Of a stretch of DNA of 64,000 bases, positions 9,330 through 16,859 are shown one piece after another (position 1 is the first letter of the stretch; the number at the start of each line of letters is the position of its first letter). Under the pieces are notes generated by a model. It saw only the letters and a program-made list of their open reading frames with translations. It ran no database searches and had not been told where the DNA came from. This DNA is from Rhodocista pekingensis (lineage in GTDB: Bacteria > Pseudomonadota > Alphaproteobacteria > Azospirillales > Azospirillaceae): NCBI RefSeq assembly GCF_042665545.1, contig NZ_JBHTCM010000028.1, positions 270,699 through 334,698 on the forward strand, written 5' to 3'. The position numbers were made by a program, and so were the translations under genes.

Positions 9330-9961
9330 GGCGCATCTCCTGAGAGGCGGGCGAGCTGGTCGGGCCGGCAGCCCGTGGCCCGGAACGGTTGCAGGCGGTG
9401 CTGTCGGACGCCCAGCGCGTCGAGATCGGCACGCAGCCGCTCCAGCGCCGCCGCGTCCAGCAGGCGCGGATGCACGGTGGTGCGGACATCGCAGGCGATG
9501 CCGGCGTCCAGCAGCAGGCGCAGGCTCTCGCGCGCCCGCTCCCCGCTGCCGGGGGCGCCGGTGATCCGCTCATATTCGGCAAAGGGGGCCTTCACGTCGA
9601 AGCCCACCCAGTCCAGGAGCGGCAGCAGGTCCGCCAGCCGCTCGGGATAGGGGCCGCCCGTGTGCAGGCCGATGCGGAAGCCCATCCCCCGCACCGTCCG
9701 CATGGCGTCGGGCAGCGCGGCCTGGAGCGTCGCCTCCCCACCGGAGAAGACGACGCCGTCCAGCAGGCCGCGGCGCCCCTCCAGGAAGGCCAGCACCTGC
9801 CCCCACGGCAGTTCCCGCTGCCCGCGGGGGGGCAGCAGGTCCGGGTTGTGGCAGTAGGGGCAGGCCCAGGGGCAGCCCTGGCAGAAGACGGTGGCGACCA
9901 GGTCGCCCGGCCAGTCGCAGGTGGACAGCCGGGACAGGCCGCCGACGCGAAGGTCGGCCAC
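9308..9961 (-). CDS. nrdG: anaerobic ribonucleotide reductase activase, radical SAM
   Basis: 217 residues. The radical-SAM cluster motif is CPWACPYC (CxxxCxxC), followed by HNPDLL, and GGEATLQAALPDAM is the SAM-binding GGE segment. NrdG makes the stable glycyl radical on NrdD. I take the GTG at 9961, preceded by ACGAGG, because it starts 13 bases after the stop of the small glycyl-radical gene; an upstream ATG at 10030 would force a long overlap with that gene. The order nrdD, glycyl-radical peptide, nrdG on one strand fits a single operon. It needs anaerobic reducing power (flavodoxin or ferredoxin, not in the window). Confidence 0.9.
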   Translation of the reverse strand: MADLRVGGLSRLSTCDWPGDLVATVFCQGCPWACPYCHNPDLLPPRGQRELPWGQVLAFLEGRRGLLDGVVFSGGEATLQAALPDAMRTVRGMGFRIGLHTGGPYPERLADLLPLLDWVGFDVKAPFAEYERITGAPGSGERARESLRLLLDAGIACDVRTTVHPRLLDAAALERLRADLDALGVRQHRLQPFRATGCRPDQLARLSGDAPCAARPA

Positions 9962-9974
9962 CGGATGCCTCGTA

Positions 9975-10154
9975 TCAGGCCCCGAGGTCCGCCTTCGCCT
10001 CGGCGAAGTAGCGGCGCTCGGCGAACTCACCCTTCTTGCCGAAATTGAAGGAGGAGACGGGACGGTGATAGCCCATCACGCGGGTCCAGATCTCGCAGGG
10101 CTGGCGCTCCTCGTCCTTCAGGACGATCTCGGCGGTCTCGGTCATGCAGCTCAT
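9975..10154 (-). CDS. stand-alone glycyl-radical domain of class III ribonucleotide reductase
   Basis: 59 residues. The core TRVMGYHRPVSSFNFGKKGE, followed by FAERRYF, is what normally forms the C-terminal glycyl-radical loop of NrdD (RVxGY signature, with the Gly as the radical site). The ATG at 10154 follows AAGAGGA. The upstream 675-residue NrdD ends in its metal-binding CPKHG...CPKC segment and has no RVxGY of its own, so the radical glycine is supplied in trans by this peptide. It lies 68 bases after the nrdD stop and is in a different frame, so simple stop read-through cannot join them. The situation resembles GrcA/YfiD, which supplies a replacement radical domain to pyruvate formate-lyase. 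NrdG, the next gene, would activate it. Confidence 0.85.
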   Translation of the reverse strand: MSCMTETAEIVLKDEERQPCEIWTRVMGYHRPVSSFNFGKKGEFAERRYFAEAKADLGA

Positions 10155-10222
10155 GGGTCGGGTCCTCTTGTCCGGAGGTCAGGGAATCGGGCCGGTGTCC
10201 CGGCGGTACGGTGTCGCGGCGC

Positions 10223-12250
10223 TCACTCGGCCGCGGCGCACTTCTGCCGCTTGCGGGCGATCAGCTCGGCGTCGCACTTGGGGCAGAAGGCGTGCTCGCC
10301 CTCGATGTAGCCATGCTTGGGGCAGATCGAGAAGGTGGGCGTCACGGTGATGTAGGGCAGGCGGAAATTCTCCAGCGCCCGGCGCACCAGCTTGCGGCAG
10401 GCATCGGCCGAGGACACCCGCTCGCCCATGTAGAGGTGCAGGACGGTGCCGCCGGTGTACTTGCGCTGCAACTCCTCCTGCCGCTCCAGCGCCTCGAACG
10501 GGTCGTCCGTGAAGCCGACGGGAAGCTGGCTGGAGTTGGTGTAGTAGGGCTGGTCCGCCGTGCCGGCCTGGAGGATGCCGGGGAAGCGCTTCTGGTCCTC
10601 CTTGGCGAAGCGGTAGGTCGTACCCTCCGCCGGGGTGGCTTCCAGGTTGTACATGTGGCCCGTCTCTTCCTGGAACTGCACGATGCGCGCACGCACATGG
10701 TCCAGGAAGCGGACGGCGAAGGCATAGCCCCGCTCGGTCGTGATGTCCTCGGCATCGTCCGTGAAGTTGCGGATCATCTCGTTGATGCCGTTCACGCCCA
10801 GCGTCGAGAAGTGGTTCCGCAGCGTGCCCAGGTAGCGCTTGGTGTACGGGAACAGCCCGTTGTCCATGTGGTGCTGGATCACCTTGCGCTTGATCTCCAG
10901 GCTGGTGCGGCTGATGTCCAGCATCTCGTCCAGGGCGCGGAACAGGGCCGCCTCGTCGCCCTTGTGCAGATGGCCCAGGCGCGCGCAGTTGACCGTCACC
11001 ACCCCCAGCGAACCGGTCTGCTCGGCGCTGCCGAACAGGCCGTTGCCGCGCTTCAGCAGCTCGCTGAGGTCGAGCTGGAGCCGGCAGCACATGGAGCGGA
11101 CCATGTTCGGCTTCAGCTCGGAATTGACGAAGTTCTGGAAGTAGGGAAGCCCGTACTTGGCCGTCATCTCGAACAGCCGCTCGGCGTTCTCGCTCTCCCA
11201 GGGGAAGTCGGGCGTGATGTTGTAGGTGGGGATCGGGAAGGTGAAGACCCGCCCCTTGCTGTCGCCACGGGTCATCACCTCCATGTAGGCGCGGTTGATC
11301 AGGTCCATCTCGGCCTGAAGCTCGCCGTAGGTGAAGTCCATGTCCTCGCCGCCGATCACCGGCACCTGATCGCGCAGGTCCTCCGGGCAGGTCCAGTCGA
11401 AGGTCAGGTTCGTGAAGGGCGTCTGCGTGCCCCAGCGGGAGGGCACGTTAAGATTGTAGACAAGCTCCTGGATGCACTGGAGCACCTGCTCGTAGGGCAG
11501 GTTGTCCTTGCGGATGAAGGGGGCGAGATAGGTGTCGAAGGAGCTGAACGCCTGCGCACCGGCCCATTCGTTCTGCAAGGTGCCCAGGAAATTGACGATC
11601 TGCCCGACGGCGCTGGACAGGTGCTTGGGCGGCGCCGCCTCGACCTTGCCCGGCACCCCGTTCAGCCCTTCCGTCAGCAGGGTGCGCAGGGACCAGCCGG
11701 CGCAGTAGCCGGCCAGCATGTCCAGATCGTGGATGTGGATGTCGCCCTCGCGGTGGGCGCGGCCCACCTCCGCCGGATAGACGTGCGACAGCCAGTAGTT
11801 CGCCACCACCTTGCCGGAGATGTTCAGGATCAGGCCGCCCAGCGAATAGCCCTGGTTGGCGTTGGCGTTGACGCGCCAGTCGGCCCGGTTCAGGTACTCG
11901 TTGATCGAGGTTTCGACATCCACCACCGTCTTGCGGTCGCGCCGCAGGCGGGCGCGCTGCTCGCGGTAGACGATGTAGGCGCGGGCCGTGGCGAAATGGT
12001 TGGCGGAGATCAGGACCTGCTCGACCACGTCCTGGATCTGTTCGATATGCGGCGCCTCGGTATGGAAGCGATGGCCGATCACCTTGATCGCCTGGATCGC
12101 CAGGAGATGCGCCTCCGCCCCGTCGAACTCGCCGGTCGCCTTGCCGGCGCGCTCGATGGCGGAGCGGATCTTGTCGCCGTTGAAGGCGGACACTTCACCG
12201 CTACGCTTGATCACGGACTGCGGCAGCGTGGCAAGGGCATGAACGGGCAT
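10223..12250 (-). CDS. nrdD: class III anaerobic ribonucleoside-triphosphate reductase large part
   Basis: 675 residues. Residues about 10-100 form an ATP-cone (VIKRSGEVSAFNGDKIRSAI, then AARAYIVYREQRARL-like end), which senses ATP/dATP. The ten-stranded barrel follows, with SMCCRLQLDL (around residue 385) probably carrying the active-site cysteine. The C-terminus stops after a metal-binding knuckle (CPKHGYIEGEHAFCPKC) and lacks the usual RVxGY radical loop, which is encoded by the next gene. The enzyme reduces ribonucleotides without oxygen and without B12. Expression is probably controlled by the cobalamin riboswitch upstream, so that this B12-independent enzyme is made when B12 is scarce. 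Confidence 0.93.
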   Translation of the reverse strand: MPVHALATLPQSVIKRSGEVSAFNGDKIRSAIERAGKATGEFDGAEAHLLAIQAIKVIGHRFHTEAPHIEQIQDVVEQVLISANHFATARAYIVYREQRARLRRDRKTVVDVETSINEYLNRADWRVNANANQGYSLGGLILNISGKVVANYWLSHVYPAEVGRAHREGDIHIHDLDMLAGYCAGWSLRTLLTEGLNGVPGKVEAAPPKHLSSAVGQIVNFLGTLQNEWAGAQAFSSFDTYLAPFIRKDNLPYEQVLQCIQELVYNLNVPSRWGTQTPFTNLTFDWTCPEDLRDQVPVIGGEDMDFTYGELQAEMDLINRAYMEVMTRGDSKGRVFTFPIPTYNITPDFPWESENAERLFEMTAKYGLPYFQNFVNSELKPNMVRSMCCRLQLDLSELLKRGNGLFGSAEQTGSLGVVTVNCARLGHLHKGDEAALFRALDEMLDISRTSLEIKRKVIQHHMDNGLFPYTKRYLGTLRNHFSTLGVNGINEMIRNFTDDAEDITTERGYAFAVRFLDHVRARIVQFQEETGHMYNLEATPAEGTTYRFAKEDQKRFPGILQAGTADQPYYTNSSQLPVGFTDDPFEALERQEELQRKYTGGTVLHLYMGERVSSADACRKLVRRALENFRLPYITVTPTFSICPKHGYIEGEHAFCPKCDAELIARKRQKCAAAE

Positions 12251-12286
12251 GCGGGTCTTTCCCCTTCCGGCACGCGGACAGGGGTC

Positions 12287-12319
12287 GGGAACCGCCCGGC
12301 GCGGCGCCGGCGGGTTCCC
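12287..12319 (-). promoter_or_regulatory. hairpin in the nrdD leader, candidate riboswitch expression platform
   Basis: Between the cobalamin aptamer and the nrdD start, the minus-strand RNA can form a long stem: GGGAACC pairs with GGTTCCC and CCGGCGC with GCGCCGG, with a two-base internal mismatch and a one-base loop. No U-run follows, so it may act on translation or through a competing fold rather than as an intrinsic terminator. It ends 36 bases before the ATG. Confidence 0.45.
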
Positions 12320-12356
12320 TTCGGATCACCCCGTCCGAAGATTGGTAGACTGGGCT

Positions 12357-12515
12357 ACGGCAGGTCTCCTGGCTCGCGGGTCCGCGCCACCGTCCGGTCT
12401 TCCCGGTGCCGGTCGGCACCAGTGACATGAAAGGTCGGCAGCTCACCGCTGACAGTTGCGGGGGCAGCGCCGGAATCACACCGGCTTCCCTCTTAGCCCC
12501 CGGATAACGAGATCG
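12357..12515 (-). promoter_or_regulatory. cobalamin riboswitch upstream of nrdD
   Basis: Read on the minus strand, the leader has the order of conserved B12-aptamer blocks: CTAAGAGGGAAGCCGGTG, ATTCCGGCGCTGCCCCCGCA, then AACTGTCAGCGGTGAGC, and a terminal GAGCCAGGAGACCTGCC. These match the same blocks in the riboswitch before cobQ. Adenosylcobalamin binding normally switches expression off. The arrangement implies that nrdD-nrdG is repressed when B12 is plentiful. Ends are approximate. Confidence 0.9.
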
Positions 12516-12553
12516 GATAACTACATATTGTGTCATCCAGGGGACCGTAACGC

Positions 12554-12582
12554 TAAATACCGTAATTGCAGGTTCTGCTCAA
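12554..12582 (-). promoter_or_regulatory. candidate sigma-70-type promoter for nrdD
   Basis: On the minus strand, TTGAGC (12582-12577) and TATTTA (12559-12554) are separated by 17 bases and lie about 40 bases upstream of the riboswitch. I saw no convincing FNR site (TTGAT-N4-ATCAA) nearby, although the gene is for anaerobic use. Confidence 0.4.
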
Positions 12583-12654
12583 GTCAAGCTCCGGCGGCGC
12601 AGGAGGGGCATGACGGATCGCCATGCGGTCCGCCCGCGGCGGCGCAGGCGGCCG

Positions 12655-12683
12655 TTGACAGGGGGATGGCCGTCTCCTAAAGC
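12655..12683 (+). promoter_or_regulatory. candidate sigma-70-type promoter for the cobQ operon
   Basis: TTGACA (12655-12660) and TAAAGC (12678-12683) with a 17-base spacer, just before the plus-strand cobalamin riboswitch. The -35 is a perfect consensus and the -10 is moderate. Confidence 0.45.
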
Positions 12684-12692
12684 TCAGCCGTC

Positions 12693-12876
12693 ACGGTTCT
12701 TCCGGCTCTCCGGGGTGCGGAAGCTAAGAGGGAATCCGGTGCGCCGTACGCGGCAAGGCCGGAGCTGCCCCCGCAACTGTCAGCGGTGAGCCTTTCCCGT
12801 TCGCGCCACTGGACCCGCAAGGGTTCCGGGAAGGCCGGGCCGAGGCGACGACCCGCGAGCCAGGAGACCTGCCGCG
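12693..12876 (+). promoter_or_regulatory. cobalamin riboswitch upstream of cobQ
   Basis: Contains the standard blocks in order: CTAAGAGGGAATCCGGTGCG, GCTGCCCCCGCAACTGTCAG, a GCCACTG block, GGGAAGGCC, and the terminal GAGCCAGGAGACCTGCC. It lies 129 bases before the cobQ start and should shut down cobalamin synthesis genes when adenosylcobalamin is abundant. It is back to back with the nrdD riboswitch, with about 175 bases between them. Confidence 0.95.
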
Positions 12877-13005
12877 ACGCACCATGGTCCACGGGCGGGG
12901 TGTCCCGGTGGAATGCCCGCGCTCCGGCCGCCCTCAGAGGGGATGCCGGGGTCCCGCGGTCTTCCCCATGCCCATGCCCTTCCTGTCTGAAGGGGCTTCC
13001 AGTCC

Positions 13006-14592
13006 ATGTCCGATTCCGCGACGACGCCCGGCGACGGCCTCGCCCCGATCGTCTACACGCCGCGCAGCACGGACGCTCCGCGCCGCGCCCGCGCGCTGAT
13101 GATCCAGGGCACCAGCTCCGACGTCGGCAAGAGCATGCTGGTGGCCGGGCTCTGCCGCGCCTTCACCCGCCGCGGTCTGGTGGTGCGCCCCTTCAAGGCG
13201 CAGAACATGAGCAACAACGCCGCCGTGGTGCCCGACGCGGACGCCCCGCCGGAGGCCGACGGCACCCCGGCGCGCGGCGAGATCGGCCGCGCCCAGGCGC
13301 TCCAGGCCCGCGCCTGCAAGGTGGCGCCGTCCATCCACATGAACCCGGTTCTGCTGAAGCCGCAGACGAACATCGGCTCCCAGGTGGTGCTGCGCGGCCG
13401 GGTGCTGGGCAACTGTCCGGCGCGCACCTATCACCGGATGCGCAAGGGCCTGATGCCGCCGATCATGGACAGCTTCGAGCGGCTGGCCGCCGAGGCGGAC
13501 CTGGTGATCGTGGAAGGCGCCGGCAGCGGGGCGGAGATCTATCTGCGCGCCTCGGACATCACGAACATGCATCTGGCGGAGCGGCTGGGCCTGCCGGTCG
13601 TCGTACTGGGCGACCTGGACCGTGGCGGCACCATGGCCGCCCTGGTCGGCACCCACGCCCTGCTGGACGAGGCCGACCGGGTCCGCGTCGTCGGCTACAT
13701 CGTCAACAAGTTCCGCGGCGACTTCTCCCTGTTCGAGCCGGCCTGCGGCACGATCACGGCCATGACCGGCTGGCCCTTCCTGGGCGTGGTCCGCTGGTTC
13801 GAGGAGGCCGACCGCCTGCCGGCGGAGGATTCGCTGGCACTGGAGCGGCCGGCCACCGGCACCGGCAGCGGCCTGAAGGTGGCGGTGCCGCGGCTGTCCC
13901 GCGTCGCCAACTTCGACGACCTGGACCCGCTGGCGGCCGAGCCGGGCGTGGACCTGCGCTGGGTGCAGCCGGGCCATCCGATCCCGGCCGACACGGACGT
14001 GGTGGTGCTGCCCGGCTCCAAGACCACCCGCGCCGACCTTGACGTGCTGCGCCAACAGGGCTGGGACGTGGACATCCTGGCCCATGTCCGCCATGGCGGC
14101 CGGGTCGTCGGCCTCTGCGCCGGATTCCAGATGCTCGGCCGGGTGGTGCGCGACCCCGCCGGGATCGAGGGGCCGGCCGGGGAGACGCCGGGCCTGGGCC
14201 TGCTGGACATCGAGACGGAGATCGGCGGCGACAAGCGGCTGGTCGAGATCGACAGGCTGGACCGGAACAGCGGCCGCCGCGTCACCGGCTATGAGATGCA
14301 CATGGGCCGCTCGACCGGGCCGGGCCTGGAGCGGCCCTGGCTGATGCTGGACGCGGGCGACGGCTCGGCCCCGAAGGCCGAAGGGGCGGTCTCCGCCGAC
14401 GGGCGGGTGATGGGCAGCTATGTCCACGGCCTGTTCGGGTCGGACGGGTTCCGCTCCGCTTGGCTGGAGCGGGTGGGGGCGCAGGCCTCGGCGCTCGACT
14501 TCGAGGCGCGGACCGAAGCGGCCCTGGAGGCTTTGGCCGACCATGTGGAGGCCAATCTGGACCTCGACGCCCTGCTGGCCCTGGCGCGGTGA
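13006..14592 (+). CDS. cobQ: cobyric acid synthase
   Basis: 528 residues. CobQ/CbiP amidates four side chains of adenosylcobyrinic acid a,c-diamide using glutamine and ATP. The N-terminal synthetase part starts with MIQGTSSDVGKSM (ATP-binding loop) and RPFKAQNMSNNA. The C-terminal class I glutamine amidotransferase-like part has the nucleophile Cys in GLCAGFQMLG (about residue 371) and the partner His in GSYVHGLF (about residue 474). The first 30 residues before the ATP loop are extra but give the only start with a plausible upstream purine stretch. It is the first gene after the cobalamin riboswitch, so B12 probably represses it. Confidence 0.96.
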   Translation: MSDSATTPGDGLAPIVYTPRSTDAPRRARALMIQGTSSDVGKSMLVAGLCRAFTRRGLVVRPFKAQNMSNNAAVVPDADAPPEADGTPARGEIGRAQALQARACKVAPSIHMNPVLLKPQTNIGSQVVLRGRVLGNCPARTYHRMRKGLMPPIMDSFERLAAEADLVIVEGAGSGAEIYLRASDITNMHLAERLGLPVVVLGDLDRGGTMAALVGTHALLDEADRVRVVGYIVNKFRGDFSLFEPACGTITAMTGWPFLGVVRWFEEADRLPAEDSLALERPATGTGSGLKVAVPRLSRVANFDDLDPLAAEPGVDLRWVQPGHPIPADTDVVVLPGSKTTRADLDVLRQQGWDVDILAHVRHGGRVVGLCAGFQMLGRVVRDPAGIEGPAGETPGLGLLDIETEIGGDKRLVEIDRLDRNSGRRVTGYEMHMGRSTGPGLERPWLMLDAGDGSAPKAEGAVSADGRVMGSYVHGLFGSDGFRSAWLERVGAQASALDFEARTEAALEALADHVEANLDLDALLALAR

Positions 14593-14710
14593 CGGGAACC
14601 CCGGTGACGCACGGTCTTCCCCCCCGCAGCGCGGCCTTCCGCCCCTGCCCGTCCGGCCCCGGTAGCGGAGGCGGACAGACGGCGCCCGCGGTCCGGGGGG
14701 GCGCCACGCC

Positions 14711-15610
14711 ATGACCATCCTGCTTGCGCTGCTGATCGACCGCTTCCTGGGGGAGCCGCCGGGGCGGCTGCATCCGGTGATCTGGATGGGCCAGTACCTG
14801 GAGCAGGCCGGCCGCCGCCTCCCCGACCTGCCGGCGTGGCTGGCGCTGCCGGCCGGCGCCGCCGCCTGGGCCGTCGGCGCGGTGGCCACGGTGGCGGTGG
14901 CGGGGGCGGCGACATGGCTCGTCTCCGACCTGCCGCCCTGGCTGGAACTGGTGCTGCTGGCGTTCCTGCTGAAGCCGATGTTCGCCCTGACCCTGCTCCT
15001 GTCGGAGGTCGCCGCCACCGAGACGGCCCTGCGCGAGGGGCTGGCGGCCGGCCGTGCCCGGCTGGGCTCCCTGGTCAGCCGCGACACCACGGAGCTTGAG
15101 CCGGAGCAGGTGCGCGAAGCCGCCATCGAATCCCTGGCGGAGAACCTGTCGGACTCCCTGGTGGCGCCGCTGTTCTGGTTCCTGGTCGCGGGGCTGCCCG
15201 GGGCCGCGCTCTACCGTTTCGCCAACACGGCGGATGCCATGTGGGGCTATCGCGGGCGCTGGGAATGGGCCGGCAAGGTGGCCGCCCGCGCCGACGACCT
15301 GCTGAACCTGATCCCGGCACGGCTGACGGCCCTGGCGCTGCTGGGCGCCGATGCGCTGCGCCGCGACCGGCGGGCGGCCCTGGCAACGGAGGCGCGGCGC
15401 ACCGCCTCGCCGAACAGCGGCTGGCCGATGGCGGCCATGGCGATGGCCCTGGGGCTGCGCCTGGGCAAGCCGGGTCACTATGTTCTGAACGAGGGAGGGG
15501 CGGTGCCCGGCCCGGACGACCTGCCCCGCGCCCTGGAGCGCGCCCGGCGGGCGGGTCTGGGCCTCGCCCTGCTGGCCGCCGTGGCGGAGGTGATCATCCA
15601 TCATGTCTGA
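14711..15610 (+). CDS. cobD: adenosylcobinamide-phosphate synthase
   Basis: 299 residues, an inner-membrane protein with four to five hydrophobic spans. CobD/CbiB joins aminopropanol (or its phosphate) to cobyric acid. Family landmarks are LLIDRFLGEPPGRLHPVIWM at the N-terminus, the central VREAAIESLAENLSDSLVAP, RFANTADAMWGYR, and the C-terminal ASPNSGWPMAAMA. It follows cobQ after 118 bases and precedes cobU/P by 27, in what looks like one operon. Confidence 0.95.
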   Translation: MTILLALLIDRFLGEPPGRLHPVIWMGQYLEQAGRRLPDLPAWLALPAGAAAWAVGAVATVAVAGAATWLVSDLPPWLELVLLAFLLKPMFALTLLLSEVAATETALREGLAAGRARLGSLVSRDTTELEPEQVREAAIESLAENLSDSLVAPLFWFLVAGLPGAALYRFANTADAMWGYRGRWEWAGKVAARADDLLNLIPARLTALALLGADALRRDRRAALATEARRTASPNSGWPMAAMAMALGLRLGKPGHYVLNEGGAVPGPDDLPRALERARRAGLGLALLAAVAEVIIHHV

Positions 15611-15637
15611 CGTGCAGGCCAGAGCGGAGGCGATGCC

Positions 15638-16156
15638 ATGGGTGCCGTGACCTTCCTGACCGGCCCGGTGCGCAGCGGCAAGAGCGCCCGCGCCGTGGAG
15701 ATCGCCCGCGGCTGGGGCGGGAACGTCGTGTTCGCCGCCACCTACCGCGTCGATCCCGCCGACGCCGAGATGCTCGCGCGCGTGCGCCGGCACCAGGAGG
15801 AACGGCCGGAGGGCTGGCGCACGCTGGAGGCGCCGGACGATCTGACGGCCGCGCTCGCGGCGCTGGACCCGCCGCCGTCCGGGCTGGTGCTGGACAGCAT
15901 CGTGATCTGGGCCGCCATGCGCTTCGACCGTGACGACAGCACGATCCTGGCCGAGTGGAGCGCGGTCCTGGGGCATCTGCGCGCCGCCCCGTGGCCGACG
16001 GTCATCGTCGGTGACGAGATCGGCTGGAGCCCGGTGCCGATGGAAGCCGAGTTGCGCCGCTTCCGCGATCTGGTGGGCTGGCTGGGCCAGCGCACCGCCG
16101 CGGCCGCCGACGAGGCCTGGCTGATGGTGGCCGGATGCCCGGTGCGCCTTAAATGA
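15638..16156 (+). CDS. cobU: adenosylcobinamide kinase / adenosylcobinamide-phosphate guanylyltransferase
   Basis: 172 residues. The bifunctional CobU/CobP phosphorylates adenosylcobinamide and then transfers GMP to it in nucleotide-loop assembly. It has the P-loop TGPVRSGKSARAV, the RVRRHQEERPEGWRTLE segment with the His that is guanylylated in this family, GDEIGWSPVPMEAELRRFRD, and the C-terminal WLMVAGCPVRLK. The middle segment (LDSIVIWAAMRFDRDDS) is more divergent than usual. CobP is the alternative symbol used in alphaproteobacteria. Confidence 0.93.
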   Translation: MGAVTFLTGPVRSGKSARAVEIARGWGGNVVFAATYRVDPADAEMLARVRRHQEERPEGWRTLEAPDDLTAALAALDPPPSGLVLDSIVIWAAMRFDRDDSTILAEWSAVLGHLRAAPWPTVIVGDEIGWSPVPMEAELRRFRDLVGWLGQRTAAAADEAWLMVAGCPVRLK

Positions 16157-16256
16157 GGGGGCGGACCGCCGCACCGTCCCCGCCGCTGCCCCCGCCGGGT
16201 GCTGCGGCCCGCCGTCCCGCGGCGACACCCGACAGAGACCGGAAAGGGAGAGAACG

Positions 16257-16814
16257 ATGAGCAAGACAAAAGTGGTGACGCGCACCGGCGACGGCGGCGA
16301 AACTTCCCTGGGCCGCGGCGTGCGCGTGCCGAAATGCTCCGACCGCGTGGAGGCCTACGGCTCCGTGGACGAGGTCGGCGCCATGATCGGCGTGCTGCGC
16401 TCCATGCTGGAGGACAATGCCGCGGTGGATGCGCGGCTGCGCGCCATCCAGATCGACCTCTACAACATCTGCGCCGACCTGCACATGCCCGGTGAGTCCG
16501 GGGCCGCCCTGCGCATCGACGGCAGCGGTCTGGAGCGGATCGAGGCCGAACTGGAGGCGATGAACGAGGGGCTGCCGCGGCTGGCGAACTTCGTGCTGGC
16601 CGGCGGCACCCGCGCCGCCGCCTTCGCCCATCTGACCCGCACCGTGACCCGCCGGGCCGAGCGCCGGGTGGTGGCGCTGGCCCGGGCCGAGGAGGTCAAT
16701 CCCGAGGTGCTGCGCTACATGAACCGGCTGTCCGACTACCTGTTCATCCTGGCGCGGACGCTGAACGAGAACGGCGCCAAGGACGATCTCTGGGCGCCGC
16801 GCGGGGTCCGCTGA
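16257..16814 (+). CDS. cob(I)alamin adenosyltransferase, PduO type
   Basis: 185 residues. PduO-type enzymes attach the 5'-deoxyadenosyl group to cob(I)alamin or corrinoid precursors. The signature ATP-binding start TRTGDGGETSLGRGVRVPK is present, followed by DRVEAYGSVDEVGAMIGV, TRRAERRVVALARAE and MNRLSDYLFILAR, all parts of the trimeric helical-bundle family. A clear AAAGGGAGAG ribosome site precedes the ATG. It is the last gene of the riboswitch-led cob operon, 100 bases after cobU. Confidence 0.95.
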   Translation: MSKTKVVTRTGDGGETSLGRGVRVPKCSDRVEAYGSVDEVGAMIGVLRSMLEDNAAVDARLRAIQIDLYNICADLHMPGESGAALRIDGSGLERIEAELEAMNEGLPRLANFVLAGGTRAAAFAHLTRTVTRRAERRVVALARAEEVNPEVLRYMNRLSDYLFILARTLNENGAKDDLWAPRGVR

Positions 16815-16859
16815 CCCCGCCACCCTTGCGTCCGAGCGCCCCGACGCTGCCCGCCGGCC

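Noticed and set aside
9962..10030. Longer NrdG starting at the ATG at 10030
   Set aside because: It would overlap the glycyl-radical gene by more than 50 bases and adds an Arg/Pro-rich leader; the GTG at 9961 has ACGAGG upstream and fits the operon.
10155..10222. Frameshift or stop read-through joining NrdD to the small glycyl-radical gene
   Set aside because: The two frames differ, the small gene has its own ATG and ribosome site, and NrdD ends naturally after its metal knuckle. A sequencing error cannot be excluded but is not needed.
10211..12430. Long plus-strand reading frame (739 codons) antisense to nrdD
   Set aside because: It is the GC-rich shadow of nrdD: no domain, heavily Arg/Gly/Val/Leu-biased, while the minus-strand product is clearly NrdD. 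The same applies to the long antisense frames across the receptor, CheA and helicase genes.
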